Assembly (NCBI GenBank): GCA_963573315.1
Contig: OY752141.1
Location: forward strand, 124,001-188,000
Source: Entomortierella parvispora
Lineage: Eukaryota > Mortierellomycota > Mortierellomycetes > Mortierellales > Mortierellaceae
Direction: 5' to 3'
DNA length: 64,000 nucleotides
Shown here: positions 44,108 to 56,034 of the stretch, piece after piece
Layout of the letters: each line of letters opens with the position of its first letter
How positions within the stretch are numbered: the stretch's first letter is position 1
The notes under the pieces: model-generated
What the model was told of the DNA's origin: nothing
The model's input: the letters and a program-made list of their open reading frames with translations, nothing else
The model's database searches: none
Made by a program: the position numbers and the translations under genes

Positions 44108-46834
44108 ATATTGACGTTGGAGAGGTCGCAGGTTGGGATCAAGGACACCATGACGTCCGAAATCAATGGAACGAGAGTGTCCATGTCCAAACTCTTTTTG
44201 CATCGGCATCACCACGTCTTGAATATCCATCCTTGAAAGTCCCAACGACGCGCTGTGGACGTGTCCGCGTTGTCGCTGTTGCATGACCGCGGCCGCTCGT
44301 GCATCCATGTTGTTGCTATTGTTGTTGTTATTGTTGTTGCCACCGTTGGTCACCTTTGAATCCCTAGAATGTGCATTTGAATCCTTGGAGATGGGACCAG
44401 AAGTAGAGGCATTGCCAGTTGGAACAGGTTCTATTCTCTCTGTCGCTGCCGTCACCTCCTTGTTCAAAGGTATAGCGCCTTCAGAGCCTTCAGTCTTATC
44501 GGACAAAGGTCCATGCGGCGTTGATGGAGAGTCAAGGGTGATCTCCTTGATGTCTGACAACGACGGGCTGATGGACGATGCCTCCTTGGATTCACGGATC
44601 TGATCGCTTCCCACAACATGTTGAACTCTACTGCCTGCACTGAGAGTAGCAGCGGCAGCAGCAGCAGCAGCAGCAGCCGATTCGACACCATGACCGTAGC
44701 CGGTTGAAAGATGTTGTCCCGCGCCTCCTCTGAGATAGGCCAGCGAAGCTGCTGGGGCTTGTTGATGCTCTTCAATCGTGTCCAGATGCAACATCAGTCC
44801 ATCCAGATGACGCGAATCCTGTTCCCTCTGCGTGCTCAGCTCCATCATCTTGAAGAAATCGGCCGGGGTGCCATTGTGCTTTCGAGAATGTTCCAAGAGC
44901 GAATCCGATCGGGCAAACTTCTTGCCACAACCCTCGACCGAGCAGATAAAAGGCTTCTCACCCGTGTGTGTCCTCATGTGTCGGATCACCTGGTGGTGCT
45001 TATGGAACGGCTTTTGTTTGACCACACAGTTTTCCCATTCGCACATGTATTGTGACTAGGGACCCGGACAACAAAGAGAAAAGAAGGGTGGTTTTTTTCG
45101 AGGAGGGAGGACAGGAAGGGGAGGAGGATGTTTAGTTTGAGTAAGCTTGCAATAATAAAAAACCAATCAAAAATCAATCAAAACATGCAGGAGGGACGGA
45201 GGCAGCAATTACCTTTCCAAGGCCAATGTGATACTCTTCCACATGTCCCACCAGCCAGTCCAGAGCACCAAAGACTTGATTACAGCTCTTCCACAGACAG
45301 GTCCACGTTGATTGTGCAGGTCCACTAGACGGCGAGACCTGTCGCTGAGGCAAAGTTGTCAACGGGATCGGCACCATGTGAGACCTGGCTTCCACCAATC
45401 CGCCAAAGCTCGAGAGCGGGAGATCTTCATACGACATTGGGTAACCCGAATCCGAATCGCCATCGGTCGGATCGACAGACAACCTCCGCTTCTTCCTGTC
45501 CGATCCAAGTTCCAACAAAGCACGCGACGACGACGACACGAGACCATCCTCGAGCAATTGCTCAGCAATTGTTGTGGAGGAGGTTGAGGACGATGGTGTT
45601 GTGGAGGATGTTCCGTTGGCTGTGGTTGTGTTTATCGTGGTTGTTGTTGTTGTTGTTGCTGCTGTTGTTGGCACGGACTTTCCATTGAGCTGTGCATCCA
45701 GTTGGTAACAAACTTGTTTCAGGTCCGCATAGGAAGCGGTCCTAAGTTCGTACTTTGCCTGCAGATCGCTGTACTCTCTCCGGGCTCGCTCCAGCTCTGA
45801 GGTCATGATGGTGAACTTGTACTCCATATCGGTGTTGCTCCTTTGAAGGTGCTCAATCTTTTGACAAAGAAAACCGTTCTTTTGGATAAGCGTTGACAGT
45901 TGGCCGGTCAGCGAGCTCTCGATCTCTGTTAACGGACAACAGAAAAAAAGACCAAAAAAAAGGAGACGTGTTTTTTTGTTTAGGAAATAGGAATCACAAG
46001 AGAACCACCACGTTGGGAGAAAAAGAAGAATAATGTCAAGTCATCCATCCTATTGTCACTGCACACTGCACCAGTGCACTAGCTGCCGGGTCTCGCCCTC
46101 TTCCCCCCTTTAATTTTCCTTTTCTTGGATGGTCACCGTGTTGGGCGATGGATGGGATCCCTGCGCCCACGGAGGACGGAGGGAGAGGCGGACAGAGAGG
46201 AGGAACACACCTCATTCTCTTCCCGTCACTTGCGTGGTCCCCCCTTTTTTTTCTTGTTTGCAGGTGACTGACTGACTGGGAGGAGAAGGAGGAGGGGATG
46301 GGGATGGGGGGATCGAGGAGTGAGCAGGTCGAAAGGTCAAAGGCCGAGTGGGTGCGTGGGTGGATGCAAGATCAGAGGAGACTGGCTCCAAAGAAAAAAA
46401 AAACAGATGGATCTATGGGGGAGAAAGAACAGTGGGAGGCGGGATAGAACCACCTGCCTCTGGAAGTCACCGTCGTCCTTCTTCTCCTCCCAACTTCCTC
46501 TCATATCCCCCCTCGATAATGCGCATAGCGCCGGGGCGGGACTAGATCGATTGCGCGGGAGAAAAAAACCCCCCAGAAAAACAAACAGCGGAACACACGC
46601 CAGTCTTTGTGGTTGCCCAACTGTCCCTTTCGGTCAGCCACTTGCCTCGGGGAACGAGGGAAAGGAGGTGGAGGTGGAGGTGGAGGAGAGGAAATAGAAA
46701 AACTCACCTCTGAATTGGCGAGAGTGGGCTTCCCAGAACCTGGCGAGCATCGACTGGAGGTCGGTGATGGAGGTGACTTCTTGCGGTGCCGCGTTCACGT
46801 TCAAATCGGCGCGCGGTTCGCGTGTGTCTTTCAT
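43469..46834 (-). CDS. C2H2 zinc-finger transcription factor with tandem CWCH2 fingers (Gli/Zic-like)
   Basis: Three exons keep frame: 46834-46708, 45925-45213 and 45055-43469, giving 808 residues. Residues about 40-130 are helical with coiled-coil character (QLSTLIQKNGFLCQKIEHLQ, then ELERARREYSDLQAKYELRT). Three fingers follow: TWTCLWKSCNQVFGALDWLV with H-x4-H; MCEWENC with a long spacer, then H-x3-H in HQVIRHMRTHTGEKPF; and CSVEGCGKKFARSDSLLEHS. The first two have Trp two residues after the first Cys, i.e. the tandem CWCH2 arrangement of Gli, Zic, Zap1 and PacC factors. The first/second finger border coincides with the last splice. The C-terminal 400 residues are disordered with Ala, Gln and His runs. 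A KKRRLS motif is a likely nuclear signal. DNA target and signal unknown. Confidence 0.87.
43633..43676 (-). repeat. Poly-Gln codon repeat
   Basis: A CAG/CAA run encoding about 13-14 consecutive Gln near the C-terminus of the zinc-finger factor. A second Gln run lies at about 44076-44106 and an Ala run at about 44648-44680, so the tail has several expandable tracts. Confidence 0.85.
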
Positions 46835-49259
46835 TGGATCCGAGATTTAGGCTGGACAGTACCAACGGTAGCAGCAACAAAGAGAGAGAGAGGTGATCAG
46901 TCTACAGGAATGAGCCTTCTCCATGAACAATGGAGGCAAGATGTTGGCGTGGTTGTCGGGGGAATAAAAAGTCGATGCAAAAAGAAGTGGCCGTGTAACT
47001 GGGAGCTTGCGTTTGTGCTGCCTGGCTGGTGCCAAGGATGAGAGTTGCCAAGGCCGATAATTCAAAGGTCCAAGCAAAAAAAGAAAAAAAAAAAGAAAAA
47101 AAGGTTGGTTACCGAACGTAGTAGCTTGTGTAGCAGGCACGAAGGGGTCGAGCGGAAAAAAGAGCTGGAGGGAAAGAGAGTGAAGAGGAAGGAAGAGGAA
47201 AGGAAGAAGAAAGGAAGAGGAAAGGTGGCTAGAGGATGGAGGGAGGAAAGAAGGGAAGGGGAGGGATGGGAGCCGGGCTGGTAGCAGGGGTGGGAGGAGT
47301 GAGGACGAGAGTGAACAGAAAAGAGAAGGGAGGAAGAAGAGAGAAATACAAAAAAGAAAACAAAAAAAAAAAAAAAAAAAAGGGAGAGGGGGGCGCACCA
47401 TGGACGGCACCCCCATGGATATGGCGATGCGACGGAAGGGGGGGGTGACCAATGGGTCGTCTGCAGCGGACCGAACAGGGATGGGGAAACTGGGGAATAT
47501 TGGGAATAAAGGGACATGCTTGCAGCTTGCAGCAAGAGAGGCACAAAGCAGCTGGCGACGAGCGTGCGCGGTCTGTCCCATAATCCCATGACCCATTGGG
47601 CTCGAGCGAGTGCCATGCTCATGGTTGGCCAAGCATTGGGCGGTGGGCCGTCTTGGGTGCAGATGGCTGCAACAGCAACAGCAACAGCAGCAGCAACAGC
47701 AACAGCGGTTGTCGCTTTCTTCATGTTGCTGATGCGTGTGCTCAGGGCACGGAGCATGCCTTTTGGACCAGCAGAGGAAATCCTCTGAGGCCTCGATTCA
47801 GGGTGACAGACAAGACAGAAAACAGACAGACAGAAAAGCAAAGAGTCAGCGAGGAGAGACACTCCTTCATGCTGGGACCTCACCTCAAGGGGAGCCAAAG
47901 GAGGCCTGGGCTCTGATGGGCACTCGACGCTTGACCGAGGAAGGGAGAAACAGAGAGAAACAGAGAGAGAGAGAGAGAGAGATAGAGGAAGAGAGAAAGG
48001 GAGCAAGGGCCGAGTATGCACATGTACCTTGCTGAACACACACACTCTTGACTCTGCTGGACACTTGTCCATTCCTCCGGATGATAGAGACACTCCAGCC
48101 GGGAACCGTCCCCCTCGTCATCGCCTTCTTTCGCGTCCTCTTTCGCGTCCTCTCGATGACATTCTTTGAGCGATTTCGGTCTAAACTGGAAGGAGTGCTG
48201 TAGGGGGATCAAAGGGGCAATGTATATTATAGGAGGGCGGGCGGTGGCCGCAGCAGCAGTGCAGCAGTGGAGAAGAGATGAGATGGAGCGCGTTCCTCTT
48301 GACGTGTTCGTGTTGAAAGAAGAAGGCGAAGAGAAGGGGGAGGAGGGTACACTGCTTGGTGGCGTTGGATCGACCGACATTTGCCCGCTTGGAGTGCACA
48401 AGGGGGTGGGTGGTGTGTGTATAGCATGTATTGACGAGTTTGTGTGCTCGTGGGATGGGGCGTGCTTGCACATGATAATCAGGCGAGTGGGTACCAACGT
48501 CCAGCAAGTGGGTAGCCAGGCTGGCTCTGAAAGGAACAGTGCGTGGGTGGGGGGCAGGGAGAGGGGTCTTTGCACATGCTCGTTTCTACTTTGACAGACA
48601 TTTGCAGGTTGATAGGTTGATGGGTTGATAGGTTGATAGAGAGACAGAGAGACAGAGAGACAGGTTGCCAGAGAGAGAAACAGACAGAGATAATGGACTG
48701 CAGAGGAGAGGATGCAAGAGCCAGGCTGGCGACCTGTCAGTACTGCTGCTATGTGCTACTGCTCAGCCGAGAGAGAGATCCAGAGAGATCCAGAGAGAAA
48801 GAGAAAAAAGAGTTATTTCCAGCAGTGAACAGTGACCAAATGAATGGCGTGAGAGCCCTTGTTCTTATTCTTGTTCATTCATTTCTTTCGAGAGTGTGTA
48901 CCCTTGTGTGTCGCCGCTCCGACCATCCAACAGCACACGGAATTGCACACTCAGTTTGCACACTCTGTGACATTGCACTGCACACTACACTACACTACAC
49001 AGCCAGAAAGAGGGTGTGTGTGTGTGTCGTGTCTCTCCTTTGTCCCTGTCCCTGTCTCTCGACTCTGTCTTCTCCACACCTTTCTTCATTCCATCCATCC
49101 ATCTTCCTCATCCTCTTCCTCATCACCTTCTTCATCCTCATCCTCATCCTCATCCTCACCTCCTCTCTTCATTCTTTTCCCTTCTCTCCTCCTCTTCTTC
49201 CTCCCTCCCCTTTCCTTCTCCATCTTTCCTCCTCGTCTCATTTCTAAACCTCCGCGGCA
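46835..49259. promoter_or_regulatory. Large divergent region between the zinc-finger and Ypp1-like genes
   Basis: 2,425 bp without a supported gene, the longest divergent spacer here. Features on the plus strand: a purine-rich block about 47155-47390 ending in A(20); a CAACAG repeat about 47670-47706; a GAGA run 47966-47982; GATAGGTTGATGGG and GACAGAGA repeats 48607-48665; a GTGTGT run 49013-49027; and a CT-rich leader with a TCATCC tandem repeat (about 49090-49165) before the ATG at 49260. The long minus-strand frame at 47062-48093 is the complement of simple sequence and is not called. Confidence 0.45.
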
Positions 49260-52200
49260 ATGAACCTCTCTCCAAAGGCACTGGTCATCGAACGCGACTT
49301 CCAGAACGCCAGGGCAAAAGCAAACTATCCTGCCTTCCCCGAGTTTGCTCGCCGCTATGTCAAGCATAACAAGGACGGCGTCGGTAATGTGCCAACAACA
49401 ACAACAACAACCTCAACAACTCATCCAAAAAGAGCTTTTTGTTCGACCGATGCATGCATCTCGCCACTCAAAGACACCTTTTGCTTCCGACTGGACAGCT
49501 CTGGCCGCGGTGCAACGTTCCAATCCACTCTGGAACAAAGAAAACTCCCGATAAACAGGCACTAGGCAGCAACGGAAAGAGAGGCAGACGAGTGGAGAGA
49601 AAGCGACCCGTTAAAGTGAACTTTTTATGCCATGGAGCAAAAAACGCCCAACGGTTGTTTGTTCCACACGAGAGCGAACAATTAAAGAGCGTCAGGAATG
49701 CGACAGAGATAGACAGAGAAAGAGAAAGAGTGCAGTGCTGCAGCAAGAGACGCAATTGCAATGACTAACGCCCTTTCCTGTGCAATGTACCTTCCATCTA
49801 GTCCTGGCCAACGCGGCCCTGCTCGAGATGGCCGTTGGCGAGTCAGAGCAGAGGGAACGCAAGGCCCAGCAGTGGACCTATGCAGCTTCGCTCGATGATA
49901 CCCCCGAGTCGATCACGCACAGCCCCTTGATCAAGCAGGACACCATCCAGGAGGCGGTGGAAAAGCTGGAAGGCGTTCTCTCCCGAGGCACCGACGAGCA
50001 CCAGGAGGCAAGTTGAAGTCTGGTGATCTGACCAATGTGCCCCAAGCAGGAGGACTGACCATTCTACCCCCTTGATCTTGTTGTGTCAACAGTATGCTGC
50101 CATCGTGCTCGCGCGCGCTGCCCTTGCCACGGATGCGCCTGATCGTTTGCAAAGAGTCGCCCATTACCTCCAAAACATCCAGCTTCCTCCAGCCAGGATT
50201 CCCATGGGATACAACTTTGTCCTTGTTATCTGCGGACTGACTGTGAAGGGCATTACGCTTCAGGAGGAAGGCAGGATCGCAGAGGCAATCGTGTGTTACG
50301 ACAATGTCTCTGTCCTCGTCCAATCCAACCCCAACGAACGCAGCGAGGAACTCAACTCATGGACCGAGCAGGCACTCTACAGGGCTGGCATGCTCAAGTT
50401 GGCCCAAGGGTAAGGAGGCTGATCATCCAGTAGACATGCTGGGATGAAATTTGGTGGCGTGGCGCGACATTGGAAACTGATTATAGTTTGACTAAATGGC
50501 AACAACTAGGGACCAGCTTGCGGCCATCCGTTCCTTCAGAACCTACCACAGCCAGGCTCTGCTCTGGCCTGGACAGTTCCGCTTGGCTCGCCGTGCAACT
50601 GTTTACCGCCACTTCTCCGTGGCTCTTTCCAGCTCTCTCAAGGCCTATAACACTGGCAATGGCTCCTCGACTGCTGCCGAGTAAGTTTACCTCTCGGACA
50701 TCCTCTTTGACCAAGCTGAATTTAATGTGCAGTTCTTTCCCTAACATGAACTCTGCATGTATTTTCTTCTCCAGCGAACAATCCCAGTTCCAACCTGCTG
50801 CCTTGGCTCTGGAGATTGCACAGATTCACGCTTACTGGGAGGACTCTCTGTACGCTGCCACTGCCTTCCCCAAAGCTGACGAAAAGAACCGCCATGTGTT
50901 GGTGATGGTCGAGCAGATTGTCGAAGACAGAAAGCAACTTGGTCCAGGAAACGATGCCGACAAACGTGTGCTTGTCGAGGTAAGAGCCAAAGACATGTTC
51001 GAGTTTGTGGTGGGCCATGTAAGCTCCACTAAATCGTGCAATAGCTAACCACGCTTTTCTCCTCAATTTCTAGACAATCTACAGGGCCTCACAAAAGACT
51101 TTTCAATCTCCTCGTATTCTTCGCTTCTTGTTCTTTGCTCTGGTTGAGATGGGTCAATATGACGAGGCAGTCCTGGCATTGAAGGCGTACTTGGATTTGG
51201 CAGAGATCAACCTTAAAGTCAAGTCGACTGTCGCTGAGGAGGTCTTTACCCATGATCAACGTGTGCGTCTCGACATCGAATCAGAGTACGATATCACCAC
51301 CGTTATGATCGAAGGAGCACGTCTTTACTTTAAGGAGTTTTCCCAGCCAAGTGAGGCCTTGAAGTGTGCTGAAAGTGCTTTGGACAATATTCGTCAGTAT
51401 CTTCAGGCCGAAGAAAATGTCAAGGAGTTGACTAACAGCGCTTACAAATACCGAGGAATTGCTTACAGCCTGCAAGCTGACGAAGGTCAGTGAAAGTGAT
51501 AGTCAATAGCCCCTTTGCTTCAACTCTGTCCTTGAAACTAACATTTCTCGATGTTTTGATCCTTCCTATCAACACTACTAGTGCACGAGCCCGAACTCCG
51601 CCCCGCTCTCTTTGCAAAGGCTATTGAAAGCTTTGAGAAGGCGATTGAGGCTGCGCCCTTGGACTTTGAGGGTCATTACTATTTGGCCCGTCAGCTGGCC
51701 GAGATGCGCGAGATCTCAAAAGCGATGACAGCTGTGAAACAAAGCTTGAGCGCCAATGCATCGCACCTGCCTTCGTGGCATCTCCTTGCACTCTTGCTTT
51801 CATCCCAAAAGGACTATGGGCGTGCTCTCGACATTTGCTCCGTCGGTCTCAAAGAGTCCGACTGGGACCTGCCTCAAACAGATGCTCTTTCTTGTTCGCA
51901 GTTGGAAGGAGAGGACTACTTGGCCCTTCGAATCACCCAAGTAGCTCTGCAGGATCAAATCCATGGCTCAGAGTCAGCCTTGGAGCTGCAGGAAGCGTTG
52001 TTTGTACTTTATACCAAGGTCTTTGCGCCCGAACCTGGTTCGACTGGCGAAAGTCTCTACGATATCCAAAACATTCGACGACGGGATCAGAGCGATGTGG
52101 AGTTGGGATCTACCTCCACAGTGATTGGTCGCCCCCGTGCTGGAAGTATTTTGAGTGTTCGGAGTAAGAGCGGCCTCTCGGACACCACCCCCAGCCTGGC

Positions 52201-53050
52201 GAACAACGGTAGCACCCTTGGTATGACAGAAACCTTCACCCTCTAGTGGATTTCAACGTCAAAAAGAACTACTCCTTATTAACCAGACTGTTTTGCTTTA
52301 TTTCATTAGAAATCCCCAAGGCAAACTACGCGTCCTCAATCACATCTATTGGATCATCGGGATCGAAAAAGAAGGGAAAGTTGATTCCTCCAGCGGCCGC
52401 CGCTGCTGCTGCTGGTTCAGGAATGCTTCGATCGCAACTTGGTCTCCCACCTGTTGTTCAACGGCCTACAGGAAAATCAGTATCGCGCCAAGCAAGAGCC
52501 AATAAGGTGCTGGCCACATTATGGCTCATGTCTGCATCGTCTTTCAGACGACTGGATCGTATGGAGGAGGCTTTGCGTGCCATCGAGGAAGCCGAGAGGA
52601 TTGATGCCTCAAACCCCGACGTCTGGTATCAGGTATGTAAACATCACTGTTCTTGTGTCTGGTCTCCATAGGTGTTATAACATTTGCTGACTTTTTACTA
52701 TTCGTTTTTATTAGTTGGGCTTGCTCTACACAGCTCAGGAAGATCATGAGACGGCGTCCATCTCATATTCAAAGACGTTAGCGCTTGCACCTTACCATAC
52801 TGCGTGCTTGACGCGTGTAGGCAGCTCGTACTTGCAGGTGGGAAGCATCGAGATGGCCGAGAGTGTTTTGGAGACGACTACAAAATCTCAGGGATGGAAC
52901 TCGGCCGAGGCTTGGTTCTACCTCGGCAAGGTCTTTGAGGCGTCGAATCGCCTTGGCCGCGCCAAAGTGTGTCTCTGGTACGCCTTGGATCTTGAACAGT
53001 CGCGTCCCTGCCGCGACTTTACAGAGGCGTTGCCCCGATTCCTTGCCTAG
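49260..53050 (+). CDS. ypp1: TPR protein of the Ypp1/TTC7 family (PI4-kinase scaffold)
   Basis: About nine exons. Exon 1 (MNLSPKALVIERDFQNARAK) ends at 49383 and joins VLANAALLEMAVGE at about 49802; the last exon starts near 52715 and ends PRFLA at 53050. The protein is built of TPR helix pairs throughout. Good examples are ILRFLFFALVEMGQYDEAVL, ESFEKAIEAAPLDFEGHYYL, RMEEALRAIEEAERIDASNP and LLYTAQEDHETASISYSKTL. The order (short N-terminal repeats, a Ser-rich insertion with STLGMTE near nt 52200, then closing TPRs) fits Ypp1/TTC7, which with Efr3 anchors the Stt4/PI4K-alpha kinase at the plasma membrane. Splices were chosen to keep frame. The 417 bp intron 1 is longer than average. Identity rests on architecture and recognised repeats. 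Confidence 0.75.
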
Positions 53051-54333
53051 AGAAATGAAGACATTCCCGAAGTGGAAACAAGTTGATGAAGGCGGGAACA
53101 CCTCCCAACCTCTAATATATCCCGCATCTATCAAGACGACATGAAAATGAATCCAAGCTACATTAATGTAATTTTGAAAAAAAAAAAAAAAAGTAAAGAA
53201 AGAGTGTTTTCAAGAGTGATGCCACATCGCTACAGTTAGTTTGGTAGTAGAGAGGGCGAGAGCGACGCGTGTGTCTCTGAAACTTGACCATGCCCCAATG
53301 AAAGGAATTGAATGGCGCGGCGCATTATTTGCATGTGCGGCTGTTCATGTCTGATTGTGGCTGTTTGACGGCTCTGTCTTCGTGAATGAAGGCCCCGGAG
53401 CGAGAGAAAAAAAATTTGTGTCCCAACGCGAAAAAAATGGAAATCCAAAAACGAAATCAACCTCTTTCTTCATGACTGATCAATGGTCCTGATTGCGAAT
53501 TGTCATGGCGGCGCACGGACCTCATGGCACGTTTTTCGGGTTTGACCGTTGATTTCCAGGTATAAAAGCAGCAGAGGGGATTCGTTCTTTTTTTTCCTCA
53601 CAGAACAGTCGCGGTGTTGTTCAAAAAGTACGATGCAGTGAGGCTATGGCCGAGCATCGGGACTCTTTTGTTCAATCTGCATTTACAAAAACTCTCTGAA
53701 CAAGAGAGTGTAACCCCCAAATTTTTGCGTCTGGTGGGCAGCACTCGTGCTGTGCGCCGGAATCCCTCCTTACAAACAAACAAAGTTAACAAACAAGCAA
53801 ACAGACAAAAAAAATTGCATGCATTCCATGAGCTGCTTGGGAATGGGAAGGGAGGTGTGAGGGGGAGGGTTGCCCATGGGTTGGGTGTTCCATGAGCAAT
53901 GCGAGTCGGGTCGCGGCATTGATTCTGTCACTGTGCAACGGCGCCAGGAGTGACAAGTCTCACGCCTGTACTCGGCGCGTTGTTTTCACGTCTGATCGAC
54001 ACGCGCGCGTTCTTGCCCTGGGCGTCCTCTGATTTACGATACGTTCCACAGATGGGTAGTAATAAAGAGCAATCGTCTACATCACCCATCTCTCCGTGCG
54101 CAATCAGCCTGGTGGTGGCCTTTGGCTGGACTCGTCATTAAATGTTCAAAGTCCATTACACTGTTCACTGCTCAATAATGTTCACTCCAGTGTTTGAGCG
54201 CCACCAATGCCATGTGTGCACAGCACCCACCGCCTGTGATTCAAAAAAAAATTCAAAAAGGGGGAATGGGAGTTTTGTAGTGTCCTTCCCTCCTTTCCCA
54301 TGCATTTCATCTGTTCCCACGCGCCATTTCGGC
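53051..54333. promoter_or_regulatory. Intergenic region with TATA box before the F-box gene
   Basis: 1,283 bp. The left end is the Ypp1-like 3' flank with an A run (about 53177-53192). A TATAAAAG box sits at 53561-53568, followed at 53649 by a tiny frame (MAEHRDSFVQSAFTKTL). The in-frame extension of the F-box protein from 54142 is open but has no conserved content, so it is left untranslated. Confidence 0.45.
53561..53568 (+). promoter_or_regulatory. TATA box, about 770 bp upstream of the F-box gene
   Basis: A perfect TATAAAAG element. A transcript beginning some 30 bp downstream would have a leader of about 740 nt with short upstream ORFs before the F-box ATG, or could be a separate non-coding RNA. 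Strand is assigned from the element and the downstream gene. Confidence 0.5.
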
Positions 54334-56034
54334 ATGCATCCAGTATTCGACGTACCCGAAATCATTCTCCTCATGGGAGAATTCCTGCCAACGTCCTCTC
54401 TGGCAACATGTGCCCTCGTCTGCAAGTCATGGCATCGGCTCCTGGCACCGCTGCTCTACAAGACCATCACTAATTTACATTACCCATCCATCGAAGGGAT
54501 GGCACGACATGCGCAAGACATTCGAGAACTCTCTCTTCAATTCTACGTCAAAGGAGATAAATTCTTGGGCGATGGGATCCCAGTCTTTTTCTCGCACCCG
54601 TCGCTTCGGTGCCATAACCTCCGGGTTTTGACCTTGCTCGACATAGACCACGATAACAAGAACACAAGGTCCTCTTGCGAGGCGTTGATCCTTCTGAACC
54701 AACAACTCCGTACGCTCTGGATCGGCAACGGTAATTTAGAACATTCACTTTCCTGGAGCACTATTTTCACCCAGTGCAGTCCTTTTTTACAAAACTTGGT
54801 TCTCGTCGGTTGTTCTCTGAACGGGAAAGAGACGGCGCTCTTGATGGAATTAGGAAGAAGACTGACGAAGCTGATCATCGACGAGTGTCAAGGTGTCTGG
54901 AGTGAATTTACGGCCGAACCACAGTTTCCAATGATGAAGAGTTTGACGTTAGAAGGATTTTTTGAGAGGTCAGCTCAAGAACTCTGCTGGATTACGCAAT
55001 GTCCAAAACTCGAAAGGCTCAAATGGACTGAGTTTATAATTGCACAAGACTCGTTTACCACAAATCTGGCGTTCGGGAATCTCCAGATCCGACCATGGAA
55101 GCACCTGCAGCGACTCGAACTGGCTTACATCTCGACCGACAGTCGTCTTGCACGGATATTGGCGGCTTGTGGTCCTCTCCGTGAGGTGTCGGTTAGGATG
55201 TCTGGATTCTGGTACAGGTCCCTGAGTGCACTGGAGAAGCACACCAAGACTTTGGAACGCCTGCGACTGTACGAAAGCGATGGCTTGCAGAGCTGGATGT
55301 GTCAGTGGATCGCGACCTCTTTTCCAAACCTAAGATCGCTCAAGTTTGGACGCGTCTTTGCTCACGAGTTGGTGTCAGGACTTGGGGCGGAGGAGGCTCG
55401 GGCAAAACAACAGACACAGAACGCCGAAGACAATATCAAAATGCTCCAGGAAGAGATCGCCTCAGGAAAGCGCGATATGGTGAACGAGCTGGACGAGGCC
55501 ATGGCTTGGTTCGCGGCTTCACGCGATATTCTGAGAGTCAAGCCCTGGGCATGTCAGAAGCTAGAACGTCTCGCCATGTTCATCACATTCCCGTTAGGAC
55601 AAGAAGTGACAGGTTGGGATGAACAGGTCTTTGGGCAAATCTCAAAACTGAAACACTTGAAGTCATTGAACATAGGCCAAGCTTTTTACATCAATGACTT
55701 TGAAGCTCAAGTTCTCGAACGTAACAGTCGAGGACTACAGTTAAAACTAGGGTCCGGTCTGTCTCTGTTGGCGCCATTGAAAAAACTGGATACTCTGAAA
55801 TTTGTCGGCACGGGCCAAAACATGGACGACCAGGATTTACTTTGGATCTTGAATCAGTGGCCAGGCCTGGCAGCGATCAGCCGTTATGTTCATGAGGACA
55901 AGAATATACGCGAGAAATTGTGGCCATTGGTGGTAATCAGAGATATAGAGCTGCTGCCACAAACCTATGATTTTGGGAACGGACCCGTGGAATTAGATCG
56001 TGATGATGAGAGCTACGACAGTGAATCTGAATAA
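54334..56034 (+). CDS. F-box protein with leucine-rich repeats
   Basis: Single exon, 566 residues from the ATG giving MHPVFDVPEIILLMGEFLPT; that F-box begins almost at once, the usual arrangement in fungal F-box/LRR proteins. The ATG at 54142 would add 64 unconserved residues and is not preferred. The F-box continues with SSLATCALVCKSWHRLLAPL, the Skp1-binding helices. The rest has degenerate LRR units (HNLRVLTLLDID, LERLKWTEF, LRSLKFGRVF, LERLAMFITF, LKSLNIGQAF, LDTLKFVGTG) and an acidic C-terminus. It should recruit a substrate to an SCF ubiquitin ligase; the substrate is unknown. A Lys/Glu helical insertion sits at about nt 55390-55500. The TAA stop lies in AATAAA. Confidence 0.85.
   Translation: MHPVFDVPEIILLMGEFLPTSSLATCALVCKSWHRLLAPLLYKTITNLHYPSIEGMARHAQDIRELSLQFYVKGDKFLGDGIPVFFSHPSLRCHNLRVLTLLDIDHDNKNTRSSCEALILLNQQLRTLWIGNGNLEHSLSWSTIFTQCSPFLQNLVLVGCSLNGKETALLMELGRRLTKLIIDECQGVWSEFTAEPQFPMMKSLTLEGFFERSAQELCWITQCPKLERLKWTEFIIAQDSFTTNLAFGNLQIRPWKHLQRLELAYISTDSRLARILAACGPLREVSVRMSGFWYRSLSALEKHTKTLERLRLYESDGLQSWMCQWIATSFPNLRSLKFGRVFAHELVSGLGAEEARAKQQTQNAEDNIKMLQEEIASGKRDMVNELDEAMAWFAASRDILRVKPWACQKLERLAMFITFPLGQEVTGWDEQVFGQISKLKHLKSLNIGQAFYINDFEAQVLERNSRGLQLKLGSGLSLLAPLKKLDTLKFVGTGQNMDDQDLLWILNQWPGLAAISRYVHEDKNIREKLWPLVVIRDIELLPQTYDFGNGPVELDRDDESYDSESE

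Noticed and set aside
47062-48093. Minus-strand frame of 343 residues between the zinc-finger and Ypp1-like genes
   Set aside because: It is the complement of GA-rich simple sequence; the product is Ser/Pro/Leu/Phe runs with no domain.
48600-48670. GATAGGTTGAT and GACAGAGA repeats as a possible CRISPR-like or satellite array
   Set aside because: Units are short, direct and without spacers; this is ordinary microsatellite sequence in a eukaryote.
54142-54333. N-terminal extension of the F-box protein from an earlier ATG
   Set aside because: The 64 added residues are unconserved in style, and the F-box starts right after the ATG at 54334.
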